Assembly: GCA_017306245.1 (NCBI GenBank)
Contig: JAFKIY010000001.1
Span: 744,001-808,000 of the forward strand
Direction of reading: 5' to 3'
From: Micrococcales bacterium
GTDB lineage: Bacteria > Actinomycetota > Actinomycetes > Actinomycetales > Microbacteriaceae
DNA: 64,000 nt
The notes under the pieces were generated by a model. It ran no database searches. It was not told the origin of the DNA and was given only the letters and a program-made list of their open reading frames with translations. A program made the translations under genes and the position numbers. Within the stretch, counting starts at the first letter, position 1; the number at the start of each line of letters is the position of its first letter. Below are positions 1 through 9,400 of this stretch, piece after piece.

Positions 1-89
1 GCGCCGAAGTCGTGACCGCCGCTGCTCCCCCGATTCGGTTGGCCGGGCTTCGCCTGCGGTGTCGTGCGTGACTGGGTCGTTGTGCTCAT
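1..89 (-). CDS. ctaD: Cytochrome c oxidase subunit I, 5' end only (window edge)
   Basis: Only the first 29 codons are inside the window. They start at an ATG whose first base is 89 and encode a Thr/Gln/Pro/Gly-rich hydrophilic N-terminus, as expected before the first helix of actinobacterial CtaD. The start lies 11 bases after the ctaC stop, so the two genes are co-transcribed. The product would be the haem-copper catalytic subunit of the aa3 oxidase in the membrane. The call rests on the ctaC-ctaD gene order, because no diagnostic residue is visible. Confidence 0.6.
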   Translation of the reverse strand, partial: MSTTTQSRTTPQAKPGQPNRGSSGGHDFG

Positions 90-100
90 GTTCTGCTGCC

Positions 101-979
101 CTACTCGTTACCGGTCGGGGCTTCGTTGCCCGGCTGATTGGTGTTCGTGTCGTACTCGAAACCGAGCGCGCCGATGTTCCCCTGATCGGCGAGGCTTTGA
201 ATGTACGCCTCATAGTCAGCCTCGGAAACGACGTGCACCTTGAACAACATGAGCGAGTGGTATTCGCCGCACAGTTCGGCGCACTTGCCCATGTAGACGC
301 CGATCTTGGTCGGCGTGAAGTAGATGTGGTTGGACTTGCCCGGAATCATGTCCTTCTTGTACAGGAAGTCCGGCACCCAGAACGAGTGGACGACATCCCG
401 GCTCTCGATGTCGAGGGCGACCGTCTTGTTCACCGGAAGGTACAGGACGGGCAGTTTGCTTTCATCGATGTACGGCGACTGATCGATTTCCTGCGCCTGA
501 AGACCCTGGTAGTAGACGCCCTTGTTCTGCGGCCCGACGTTCAGGTAGTTGAAGTCCCACGACCACCGCTTGCCGAACACCTGAATGGACACATCGGGGT
601 TTTCGGTGGGCTGTTCGATCGCCGCCTGGTCGCGCGCCGTGAACGCGAAGAATCCGAGGACGAGGATGAGCGGGACGACGGTGTAGAAGATCTCGATCGG
701 CATGTTGTACCTGAGCTGGACCGGCAGACCCGTCTGACCCTTGCGGCGACGATAGACCACGGCCGTCCAGATGATGAGGCCCCACACGATGAGTCCGACC
801 GCGAGGAGGATGATCCAGCTCGTCACCCACAGGCCCGTGATGGTGTCCGTGTGGTTCGTGATCCCCGACTCGCCGGGGAGGTAGCCGCGCAGCTGTTGCT
901 GGGTGCAACCGGCCAGCACCATGGCGAGCCCTAAAGCTACCGGGATAGTAATCCATCGAAGACGACGAGGAGAACGCAC
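101..979 (-). CDS. ctaC: Cytochrome c oxidase subunit II (lipoprotein)
   Basis: Subunit II carries the CuA centre that takes electrons from cytochrome c and passes them to subunit I of the aa3 terminal oxidase. The 292-residue protein opens with an Arg-rich signal peptide and a lipobox LAGC (Cys25). Two membrane helices follow, near residues 50-75 and 95-114, then a periplasmic cupredoxin domain. Near residues 232-244 it has the CuA ligand pattern CAELCGEYHSLM. The GTG start at 979 has GAGAGG about 8 bases upstream. An ATG-initiated frame further up is not in phase. It is the promoter-proximal gene of ctaC-ctaD. Confidence 0.96.
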   Translation of the reverse strand: MRSPRRLRWITIPVALGLAMVLAGCTQQQLRGYLPGESGITNHTDTITGLWVTSWIILLAVGLIVWGLIIWTAVVYRRRKGQTGLPVQLRYNMPIEIFYTVVPLILVLGFFAFTARDQAAIEQPTENPDVSIQVFGKRWSWDFNYLNVGPQNKGVYYQGLQAQEIDQSPYIDESKLPVLYLPVNKTVALDIESRDVVHSFWVPDFLYKKDMIPGKSNHIYFTPTKIGVYMGKCAELCGEYHSLMLFKVHVVSEADYEAYIQSLADQGNIGALGFEYDTNTNQPGNEAPTGNE

Positions 980-1094
980 AGGAAGACCTCTCGGATGACA
1001 CGGAGACTGACAACTGCAGTCTATGGAACGCTCCCCAGCCTACTCCGAAGGACGCGCCCGCCATGCCATTAGGGGGCCAAAAACGGGGTAAAAC

Positions 1095-1472
1095 TTAGTT
1101 GAATGAGTCCCCGCAGGCGCAACTTCCGGCCGCGTTGGGGTTATCGATCGTGAAACCCTGCTTCTGGATGGTGTCCTCGAAGTCGATCTTCGCACCGTCG
1201 AGGTACGGAACACTCATCTTGTCGACGACCACCTCGACGCCGTCGAACTCGACCGTGCAGTCGCCGTCGAGGAGTCGTTCATCGAAGTACAGCTGGTAGA
1301 TCAGCCCGGAGCATCCGCCCGGCTGCACGGCGACGCGCAGGCGCAGATCGTCTCTGCCCTCCTGCTCGCACAGCGCGCGGACCTTCTCGGCGGCGGTGCT
1401 CGTCAGGGAAACCCCGTGGGTGGGCCTTTCGGTCTTCACCGTGCCGTTGTCAACCGTGGTCGTGTCAGACAT
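1095..1472 (-). CDS. erpA: HesB/IscA-family iron-sulfur cluster insertion protein
   Basis: An A-type carrier that delivers Fe-S clusters to apo-proteins in the cytoplasm. The 125-residue length and the three conserved cysteines fit the family: C54 in GGCSG, and C118 and C120 in the C-terminal CAC motif. The N-terminal 20 residues are a polar extension. The ATG at 1472 is preceded by GGGAG at 8 bases. It lies upstream of ctaC on the same strand; a HesB gene close to the oxidase genes is common in actinobacteria (M. tuberculosis Rv2204c). ErpA and IscA cannot be told apart by sequence alone. Confidence 0.9.
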   Translation of the reverse strand: MSDTTTVDNGTVKTERPTHGVSLTSTAAEKVRALCEQEGRDDLRLRVAVQPGGCSGLIYQLYFDERLLDGDCTVEFDGVEVVVDKMSVPYLDGAKIDFEDTIQKQGFTIDNPNAAGSCACGDSFN

Positions 1473-1508
1473 GAACTGCTCCCTCTGTCACCTTCCAGTG
1501 TAGGCGCA

Positions 1509-2909
1509 TCAGCTGCGAGAGTTCAGCCGCGCCAGGAGTGTCGCCTCGGTCAGGACGGCGCGACGGAACACGCCGAGGTGAAGCGACTCGTTGGGGCTGT
1601 GCGCCCGGGAATCGGGGTCTTCGACGCCCGTGACCAGGATCTGCGCGGCGGGAAACAAGTCGACGAGGTCGGAGATGAACGGAATTGATCCGCCGATGCC
1701 GGTCTCCACCGGGTCAACTCCCCAGGCATCTGCCATCGCCCGCTTCACCTCGGCCACGGCCCAACCGCTCGTGTCCACGAGGAACGGGTCCCCCTTGTCG
1801 ACGTCATCGATGTCGATAACGGCACCGAAGGGGGCGTTGGCGCGGAGGTGGCGCTCGAGCGCGTCGAACGCCTCGGCCGCGGATTGGCCGGGGGCGATTC
1901 GCGCGCTCACCCGGACGGACACCGCAGGCAAGAGCGTATTCGACGCGTTCGCGACCGTGGGCGCGTCGATGCCGGTGACCGTGATGGACGGCTGGAACCA
2001 CAGTCGGCTGGGGATGCTCCCGCTCCCGATCGACTGCACTCCCTCGAGAAATGCCGCCTCCTGGCTCAATTGCGACTCCGGATAGTCAGGCGTCTCACCC
2101 TCCGAACTTGTCAGCCCATCCACCGCGACGCTTCCCGCCTCATCGTGAAGTGTGGCGAGCAGCCGAATCATCGCGAGCATGGCATCCGGTGCCGCGCCGC
2201 CGAACATGCCGGAATGGGAGGCATGGTCGAGCGTGCGCACGGTGAGCCGGAACGTCACGTTTCCGCGCAAGGCGACGGTGAGCGCCGGAGTGTCGACATC
2301 CCAGTTGTCCGAATCCGCCACGACGATGACATCCGCGGCGAGTTCGTCCCTGTGCTGAAGCAGGAAATTCTTGAACGAGCGGGAACCGAACTCCTCCTCG
2401 CCTTCGAAGAAGAGCACGAGCCCGAGCTCCAGATCGCCGCCGACCGTGTCGATGAGCGCGCGGATTGCGGCGATGTGCGCTATGACGCCAGCCTTGTCGT
2501 CTGCCGCACCTCGCCCGTACAGGCGATCGCCGCGCACGGTCGGTTCGAACGGCGGAGACTGCCAGTCTTCGTCCCGCCCAGGAGGTTGGACATCGTGGTG
2601 GGCGTACAGCATGATCGTCGGCTTCCCGTTGCGCGCCGCCCTGGTCGCCAGGACGGCGGGCTGCCCGAGCGTCTGGGAATCGCCGATCGGCGCCTGCGAT
2701 ATCGCTACCGAATCGAACACGCCCAGATCCTCGATGAGGCCCTTCACCGCTTCGGCGCTGCGGTGAACGTGTGCGCTGTCGAACGCTGCCCACGACACGG
2801 AGGGGATTCTCACCAGATCGCCCAGGTCGGCCAGCGCCCTCGGCAGCCCGGCGTCAACCGCGTCGGCGAGGGCGTTCACAGCAGCGGGGTTCTCGGCAGA
2901 AGAAGTCAT
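1509..2909 (-). CDS. M20-family metallopeptidase (dipeptidase/deacylase)
   Basis: A zinc-dependent cytosolic peptidase of 466 residues in the ArgE/DapE/CNDP-like M20 family. The metal-binding landmarks are AHHDVQP (H104-D106), GRGAADDKAG (D137/D138) and FEGEEEFGS (E171-E173). A dimerisation lid domain sits between the two halves of the catalytic domain. The frame stays open upstream to 3194, but that extension is basic, low-complexity and antisense to the next gene. The ATG at 2909 matches the usual family start. No clear ribosome site is present; a TAAGAT hexamer ends 7 bases before the ATG, so the mRNA may be leaderless. Its substrate cannot be assigned, and succinyl-diaminopimelate is less likely than dipeptides. 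Confidence 0.88.
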   Translation of the reverse strand: MTSSAENPAAVNALADAVDAGLPRALADLGDLVRIPSVSWAAFDSAHVHRSAEAVKGLIEDLGVFDSVAISQAPIGDSQTLGQPAVLATRAARNGKPTIMLYAHHDVQPPGRDEDWQSPPFEPTVRGDRLYGRGAADDKAGVIAHIAAIRALIDTVGGDLELGLVLFFEGEEEFGSRSFKNFLLQHRDELAADVIVVADSDNWDVDTPALTVALRGNVTFRLTVRTLDHASHSGMFGGAAPDAMLAMIRLLATLHDEAGSVAVDGLTSSEGETPDYPESQLSQEAAFLEGVQSIGSGSIPSRLWFQPSITVTGIDAPTVANASNTLLPAVSVRVSARIAPGQSAAEAFDALERHLRANAPFGAVIDIDDVDKGDPFLVDTSGWAVAEVKRAMADAWGVDPVETGIGGSIPFISDLVDLFPAAQILVTGVEDPDSRAHSPNESLHLGVFRRAVLTEATLLARLNSRS

Positions 2910-2916
2910 GCGGGTA

Positions 2917-2922
2917 ATCTTA
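2917..2922 (-). promoter_or_regulatory. Putative -10 element for leaderless M20 peptidase mRNA
   Basis: The minus-strand hexamer TAAGAT ends 7 bases before the ATG at 2909, placing the transcription start at or next to the start codon. No convincing -35 was found 16-18 bases upstream. The divergent gene begins at 2950, so the shared regulatory region is only 40 bases. Confidence 0.35.
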
Positions 2923-2949
2923 ACGGCAGACGGAAAGCAGGGATGAAAC

Positions 2950-3528
2950 GTGGCCAAGGCAGAAAAGCGTGACGAGAGGGTTGATGTCGACCCCGCTACC
3001 GACGGTGCTTCGCCGGGAAAGGGACGGCCGACACCCACCCGCAAGGAACGCGAGGCCGCGAATCTTCGGCCGTTGGTCGGCAATGATCGCCGTGCGGCGA
3101 CAAAAGAATCCCGCATGAAAATGGCTGAGGTTCGGGAGCGGGCGCGGATCGGAATGGCCGCCGGCGAGGAAAAATATCTTCCCTTGCGCGACAAGGGGCC
3201 GCAGCGGCGGTGGATCCGCGACTACGTGGATGCCCGGTTCAGCGTGGGGGAAGTACTCATCCCGGTGATGTTCGTCGTCATCATCCTCACGTTTGTCAGC
3301 AATGAACTGCTTCAACTCATCGGGATTGCGGGGCTGTGGCTGTTCTTCCTCGCCGCGGTCATCGACGGCGTCATCCTGGGGATGTTGGTGAACCGGCGGC
3401 TCAGCGAGAAATTCGGCGCAGACAAAGTTCAGCGCGGCAACCGCTGGTACGCCGCCATGCGCGGCATGCAGCTGCGGGTCATGCGCCTGCCCAAACCGCA
3501 GGTCAAGCGCGGGCAGTTCCCCGTCTGA
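2950..3528 (+). CDS. DUF3043 domain-containing membrane protein
   Basis: A 192-residue protein of the actinobacterial DUF3043 family with no established function. A charged N-terminal third (residues 1-90) carries the family signature KGRPTPTRKERE and RPLVGNDRR. Two hydrophobic segments follow, about residues 98-115 and 117-140, and the C-terminal tail is basic. The start is a GTG at 2950 with an AGGGA-like site 8 bases upstream; an ATG at 2943 is out of frame. It is divergent from the M20 peptidase, and its 3' end overlaps pyrD by 26 bases in convergent orientation. Confidence 0.88.
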   Translation: MAKAEKRDERVDVDPATDGASPGKGRPTPTRKEREAANLRPLVGNDRRAATKESRMKMAEVRERARIGMAAGEEKYLPLRDKGPQRRWIRDYVDARFSVGEVLIPVMFVVIILTFVSNELLQLIGIAGLWLFFLAAVIDGVILGMLVNRRLSEKFGADKVQRGNRWYAAMRGMQLRVMRLPKPQVKRGQFPV

Positions 3529-4564
3529 TCTGACGGGCAAGGTCGCGGTTGATCTGCCTGGCCCACAGCGGCCCCCTGTACAGGAATGCCGTGTAGCCCT
3601 GAACGAGCGTCGCTCCGGCGTCGAGGCGCTCGCCGACGTCGTGCGCGGTGTCCACACCGCCGACGGAGATCAGGCAGAAATCCCCGGGCGTGACCGAGCG
3701 GATGATCCGCAGCACGTCGAGTGACCGCCGCGCGAGCGGCGCGCCGGAAAGGCCCCCCTCCCCCGCGGCCGCGACCAGTTCCGGATCGGAAGCGAGTCCG
3801 TCCCGAGAGAGCGTCGTGTTCGTGGCGATGATTCCCCTGATTCCCAGCGCGACGGCGAGTTCGCACACGCGCACAATGTGATCGTCGCTGAGATCCGGAG
3901 CGATTTTGACGAGCACGGGGGTCTCCCCCGCTGCGGCAACCACCGCGGTCAGGAGCGGCTTTAGTCGGTCCAGGTCCTGAAGCCCGCGCAGGCCCGGCGT
4001 GTTCGGCGAGCTCACGTTCACGGCGAGATAGTCGGCCACCGGGGCGAGCACCCGCGTGCTCTCGAGGTAATCGCCAATCGCATCGTCGACGTCCACGACG
4101 CGGGACTTGCCGATGTTGACGCCGATCACGGGACCTCCGGAGCGGCAGCGGGCACGGCGTTGGCGGGCACGGGTCAGGCGCGGCACGGCGGCCTGCGCTC
4201 CGTGGTTGTTGAACCCCATCCGATTGATGACCGCGCGGTCGGGAATCAAACGAAAGAGCCTCGGACGCTCGTTTCCGGATTGCGGGAGAGCGGTGAGCGT
4301 CCCCACTTCCACGTGCCCGAACCCGAGGTTCCCGAGACCGGAGATCGCGGTCGCATCCTTGTCGAAACCCGCGGCGATGCCGAAGGGCGAGGCGAATCGA
4401 AGGCCGAGGGTGGAGACGGCGAGGGACGGGACGGGCCGCGTGAACCACCGCGCCAGCGTGCCGATCGCCGGCGCGCCCAGCACACGGATGGCGACGAATG
4501 CCAGCGCGTGCGCTCGCTCTGCATCCATCCTCGACAGGAAGAATCGGAACAGAAACCGGTACAC
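3503..4564 (-). CDS. pyrD: Dihydroorotate dehydrogenase (quinone), class 2
   Basis: Oxidises dihydroorotate to orotate in pyrimidine synthesis, passing electrons through FMN to menaquinone at the membrane. The 353-residue protein has the N-terminal amphipathic helical extension of class 2 enzymes (MYRFLFRFFLSRMDAERAH). It also has the catalytic-serine segment VNVSSPNTPGLRGLQ, the FMN-binding ATNTTLSR strand and the C-terminal ISVGGVDTAHD loop. It is last of a hisD-nrdR-pyrD run with gaps of 12 bases, although these belong to different pathways. The tail overlaps the convergent DUF3043 gene by 26 bases. Confidence 0.95.
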   Translation of the reverse strand: MYRFLFRFFLSRMDAERAHALAFVAIRVLGAPAIGTLARWFTRPVPSLAVSTLGLRFASPFGIAAGFDKDATAISGLGNLGFGHVEVGTLTALPQSGNERPRLFRLIPDRAVINRMGFNNHGAQAAVPRLTRARQRRARCRSGGPVIGVNIGKSRVVDVDDAIGDYLESTRVLAPVADYLAVNVSSPNTPGLRGLQDLDRLKPLLTAVVAAAGETPVLVKIAPDLSDDHIVRVCELAVALGIRGIIATNTTLSRDGLASDPELVAAAGEGGLSGAPLARRSLDVLRIIRSVTPGDFCLISVGGVDTAHDVGERLDAGATLVQGYTAFLYRGPLWARQINRDLARQIRRGTARA

Positions 4565-4576
4565 GCTCCACCCGCG

Positions 4577-5044
4577 CTATTCGGGAGCGGGTGTCGCGTC
4601 GTGTTCGATGCGCAGTTGCGAGATGGCCGACTCGAAGTCTTCGAGCGAGTCGAATCCCTGGTAGACGCTCGCAAACCGCAGGTAGGCCACCTCATCGAGT
4701 TCGCGAAGCGGGGAGAGGATCGCGAGCCCGATGTCGTTGGCCTCGATCTGGGATGCTCCGGTCGCGCGAATCGTCTCCTCCACGCGCTGGGCGAGGACGG
4801 CGAGGTCGGTGTCGGTCACGGGCCTGCCCTGGCACGCCTTCCGCACGCCGGCCACGATTTTCTCTCGGCTGAAGGGCTGGACAACCCCGCTGCGCTTCAC
4901 CACGTTGAGGCTCGCCGTTTCCGTCGTGCTGAACCGGCGGCCGCATTCGGGGCACTGTCGGCGGCGGCGGATGGACAACCCGTCGTCGCTCGTGCGCGAG
5001 TCGACGACCCTGGAGTCCGGATAGCGGCAGAAGGGGCAGAACAT
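4577..5044 (-). CDS. nrdR: Transcriptional repressor NrdR
   Basis: A 155-residue regulator that senses ATP/dATP and represses ribonucleotide reductase genes by binding NrdR boxes. The N-terminal zinc ribbon has C3/C6 (CPFC) and C31/C34 (CPEC). An ATP-cone domain follows from about residue 46 to 136 ([16 protein letters not shown] start). The ATG at 5044 gives the standard MFCPFC start. It sits between hisD and pyrD with 12-base gaps. No nrd gene is in the window, so it acts in trans. Confidence 0.97.
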   Translation of the reverse strand: MFCPFCRYPDSRVVDSRTSDDGLSIRRRRQCPECGRRFSTTETASLNVVKRSGVVQPFSREKIVAGVRKACQGRPVTDTDLAVLAQRVEETIRATGASQIEANDIGLAILSPLRELDEVAYLRFASVYQGFDSLEDFESAISQLRIEHDATPAPE

Positions 5045-5056
5045 GGTGCGTCAAGC

Positions 5057-6394
5057 CTAAGGCACGGGGTGCGCGCCGTCCGCGGTTTCCCCACGGAACC
5101 GTGCGGTCACGGCATCCGCGTGCGCGGGCAGATCCTCGGCCGTCGCCAGCGCAAAAATGTGCGCCCTCACGGCGCCGAGAGCGCTGCGGTCGTAGCTGAT
5201 CACCTGTTGCGGGCGAAGGAACGTGTGAACCCCGAGCCCCGAGGCGAATCGGGACTGGCCGCCGGTCGGAAGCACATGGTTCGATCCGGCGACGTAATCG
5301 CCGAGGCTCACCGGGGAGTCCTCGCCCAGGAAGATCGCGCCGGCGTTCGTGATGGAGTCCAGGAGGGTTTCCGGCTCGCGGACCTGGAGTTCGAGGTGCT
5401 CCGGCCCGTACGCGTTGCTGAACGCGGCAGCCTGCTCGAGCGAATCGACGAGCACGATCGCGGATTGCCGGCCGGCGATCGCCGCGCGCACGCGCGCTCC
5501 CTTCCGCGCGCTTTCCGCCAGCAGCCCGAGTTCGGCGCGCACTCTGCCCGCGAAACCGTCGGAATCGGTGACCAGAACTGCCGCAGCGAGTTCGTCGTGC
5601 TCCGCCTGGCTGACCAGGTCCGCGGCGACCAGCACCGCATCCGCCGACTCGTCGGCAATGATCAGGATCTCGGTCGGACCCGCTTCGGCATCGATCCCGA
5701 CCACGCCGCGCACCAGCCGCTTCGCCGCGGCCACCCACACGTTGCCCGGGCCCGTGATGAGGTTCACCGGCTCCAGTTCGAGCTCGGGGACGCCATAGGC
5801 GAAGGCGCCGATGGCGCCGGGTCCGCCCATCGCATACACCTCCTCGATTCCGAGGAGTCCCGCAGCAGCGAGAATCACCGGGTGCACTTCCCCGCCGAAG
5901 TCCTTCTGGGGCGGGGACGCGATCGCCAGCGAACCGACGCCGGCGACCTGCGCAGGGACCGCGTTCATGACGACGCTCGACGGATACACGGCCTTGCCGC
6001 CCGGAACGTAGAGGCCCACGCGGTCGATCGGTTGCCAGCGGTGGGCGACGATGGCACCCTCGGCGACCTCCGTGGAGATGCGGATGGGCATGGCCGCGAC
6101 GGAAACCGCGCGCACCCGCCGAATGCTCTCCTCGAGTGCCGCGCGGACGGCGGGGCGGAGCTTCCCCACGGCCGCGGCAATGCTCGCCGGTGCGATGCGA
6201 ACCTGCTCCGGGCGCACACCGTCGAACGTCTCCGCGTGATCCTTCAACGCGGATTCGCCATGTTCGCGCACGTCCTCGACGAGTCGGGTGGCCTGAGCGG
6301 TCGCACTGGCAACATCCACCTGGGCTCGGGGAACGAGCTGGCGGAGCTCGCGGGGCGTCGGGCTGGTCCCGCGCAGATCAATCGTGGAAATCAT
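5057..6394 (-). CDS. hisD: Histidinol dehydrogenase
   Basis: The last enzyme of histidine synthesis: two NAD+-dependent oxidations of L-histidinol to L-histidine, zinc-dependent, in the cytosol. The 445-residue length is normal. The family signature lies in the region starting IDAEAGPTEILIIADE, and the substrate/zinc segment SNHVLPTGGQSRFASGLGV is intact. The start ATG at 6394 gives MISTIDLRG, typical for the family. No other his gene is near, so hisD is separated from the rest of the pathway and leads a hisD-nrdR-pyrD run. Confidence 0.97.
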   Translation of the reverse strand: MISTIDLRGTSPTPRELRQLVPRAQVDVASATAQATRLVEDVREHGESALKDHAETFDGVRPEQVRIAPASIAAAVGKLRPAVRAALEESIRRVRAVSVAAMPIRISTEVAEGAIVAHRWQPIDRVGLYVPGGKAVYPSSVVMNAVPAQVAGVGSLAIASPPQKDFGGEVHPVILAAAGLLGIEEVYAMGGPGAIGAFAYGVPELELEPVNLITGPGNVWVAAAKRLVRGVVGIDAEAGPTEILIIADESADAVLVAADLVSQAEHDELAAAVLVTDSDGFAGRVRAELGLLAESARKGARVRAAIAGRQSAIVLVDSLEQAAAFSNAYGPEHLELQVREPETLLDSITNAGAIFLGEDSPVSLGDYVAGSNHVLPTGGQSRFASGLGVHTFLRPQQVISYDRSALGAVRAHIFALATAEDLPAHADAVTARFRGETADGAHPVP

Positions 6395-6454
6395 GGCGGA
6401 AACAGCCTAGTTCGGCCGCGAGGTACGCGGGTGCCGGTGGCGCGGCGACGACGG

Positions 6455-9400
6455 TCAATTCAGGCAATTCGGTCCGAGCAGCGATTTGAGTTCCCCGTAC
6501 AGGTCGGCGCTCACGCTCACCGGGTAGGGCACTTCGAACATCCGCGCCGTTTCGCCCTTCACGAGCTTCAGCCGCACCTCGTTGTCGCCGGAATGCCGGA
6601 TGAGAACGTCGTTGAGCGCCGTCACGACGTCGGTGGTTGCCCGGACCTCCGGCACCGAAATGACGAGCGGCCCGGCGCCGAGGCTCTGGCCGAGGTCGGG
6701 GGCAAACAGACTCACCGCGTGCAGAGCGACCCCGTCATCTCTCTCGCTGACCCTGCCCTTCACGACGATGATGGAGTCGTTCACGAGCGCGGGGGAAAAC
6801 TCCTGATACGTCTTCCCAAGAAACAGAATCGAGATCTCTCCGCCGAAATCTTCGACCTGGACGATGCCGTAGGGGTTGCCGCTGTTGCGCGCCGTACGGT
6901 GCTGCACGCTCGTGATGAGCCCCGCCACCGACACCGTGTCGCCGTCGGACGCGGCATCACCCGCGAGCAGCTCGGAGATACCGACGCTCGCGTGTTTCGC
7001 GAGCTGGAGTTCGAGGCCGGCCAGCGGATGGTCGGAGACGTACAGCCCGAGCATTTCCCGCTCGAACGCGAGTTTGTCGCGCTTGGACCACTCCGGGCGG
7101 TCCGGCACCTTGTTGACGGCCTGCGGTTCCTCCCACAGGCTGTCGAAGTCGAATCCGACCTGGCCGTTCGCCTCCGCGCGCTTCTGGGTGACTGCCGCGT
7201 CGATCGCGTCCTCGTGGATCTCGACGAGCGCGCGCCGGGTGCAGCCCAGCGAATCGAACGCGCCGGCCTTCACGAGGGACTCCACCGTGCGCTTGTTCGC
7301 GACCTGAAGCGGAACCTTCGCGAGGAAGTCGTGGAAGCTCTCGAACCGGCCCTTTTCGTTTCGCGCCGCCCGGATGGCCTCCACGACATTCGCTCCGACA
7401 TTCCGGATGGCTCCGAGCCCGAACCGGATGTCCTTGCCCGCCGCGGTGAAGTCGCCGGCCGACTCGTTCACATCCGGCGGCAGCACGCGGATGCCCATCC
7501 GGCGGCACTCGGCCAGATACACGCCCAGCTTGTCCTTGGAGTCGCCGACGCTCGTCAGCAGGGCCGACATGTACTCGGCAGGGTAGTTCGCCTTCAGGTA
7601 GGCGGTCCAGTAGCTCAGCACCGCATACGCGGCCCCGTGCGACTTGTTGAAGCCGTAGTCGGAGAACGGGACCATGATGTCCCACAGAGCGCTCGCCGCG
7701 TCCTTGCTGTAGCCGTTCTTCTCCATGCCCGCCGCGAAGTTCGCGAACTCCTTGTTGAGGACCTTGAGGTCCTTCTTCCCCATCGCCTTGCGCAGGGTGT
7801 CCGCCTGGCTCAGGGTGAAACCGGCCACCTTCTGCGCGGCCGCCATCACTTGCTCCTGGTAGATGACGAGCCCGTAGGTTTCCCCCAGGATGTCGGCGAG
7901 CGGCTCCGCGAGTTCCGGGTGGATCGCGTCCACCTCTTCGAGCCCGTTCTTCCGCAACGCATATTTGGTGTGGGAGTTCATTCCCATCGGCCCCGGCCGG
8001 TACAGGGCGATCACCGCGGTGATGTCGTTGAAACTGTCCGGCTTCAGCTGTTTGAGGAGGGAGCGCAGCGGTCCGCCGTCGAGCTGAAACACGCCGAGCG
8101 TATCGCCGCGGGACAGCAGTTCATACGTCTTCGCGTCGCCGCCGAGGTCCAGGTCTTCGAGCACGACGTCTTCGCCCCGGTTGGACTTGATCGACACGAG
8201 CGCATCCTGAAGCACCGTGAGGTTGCGCAGCCCGAGGAAGTCCATTTTCAGCAAGCCGAGTTTCTCGCACGGCGGCTGGTCGAACTGGGTGATGATGGCG
8301 CCGTCGTCCTCGCGCTTCATGATCGGAAGAACGTCCAGGAGCGGTTCTGCGGACATGATGACGCCCGCGGCGTGCACGCCCCACTGGCGTTTGAGGTTCT
8401 CGATCCCGAGCGCCGTGTGGAACACGCGCGCCGCCTCGGGGTCGGCGTCGACGATCGCCCGCAGGTCGCCGGCCTCCTTGTACCGCGCCGACGATTTGTC
8501 CGTGACATCGGCCAGACCCATATCCTTGCCCATGATGGGCACGGGCATGGCTTTCGTGAGTTTCTCGCCCACCGCGTACGGCATGCCGAGAACGCGGGCA
8601 GAGTCCTTGAGCGCCTGCTTCGCCTTGATCGTTCCGTAGGTCACGATTTGCGCGACCCGATCATCCCCGTACTTTTGCGTGACGTAACGGATGACCTCTC
8701 CGCGCCGGCGATCGTCGAAGTCGATGTCGATGTCGGGCATGGAGATGCGGTCTGGATTGAGGAATCGTTCGAAGATGAGGCCGTGCGCAAGGGGGTCGAG
8801 GCCGGTGATCTTCATGGCGTACGCAACCAGGGAACCGGCCGCCGAGCCGCGCCCGGGCCCGACCCGGATGCCGTTCTCCCGCGCCCAGGCGATGAAATCC
8901 GCCACCACCAGGAAGTATCCGGGGAACCCCATCTGGTTGATGACTCCAACCTCGTAATCGGCCTGGGCTCTGTGCTTCTCCGGGACTCCGTTCGGGAATC
9001 TCTCCGTCAGGCCGCGATCCACTTCCGCGGCGAACCACGTCGCTTCCGTGTGCCCCTGCGGGACCGGGAACCTCGGCATGAGGTCGCGCTTCTCGAAGGA
9101 CACATCGCAGGATTCAGCGATGAGCAGCGTGTTGGAGATCGCCTCCGGGTGATCGGCGAAGAGCGAGCGCATTTCCGCCGCGGACTTCAGGTAGAACTCC
9201 TGCGAGTCGAACTTGAATCGGTTCGGATCGTCCAGGGTGGACCCGGACTGGACGCACAGCAGCGCGGCGTGGGCTTCGGCGTCGCCCGCGTGCGTGTAGT
9301 GGAGGTCGTTCGTGGCAACGAGCGGCATCCCCAGCTCTTTCGCCAGGGTGAGGAGCTCGCTCATGGTGCGGCGTTCGATGTCGATGCCGTGGTCCATGAT

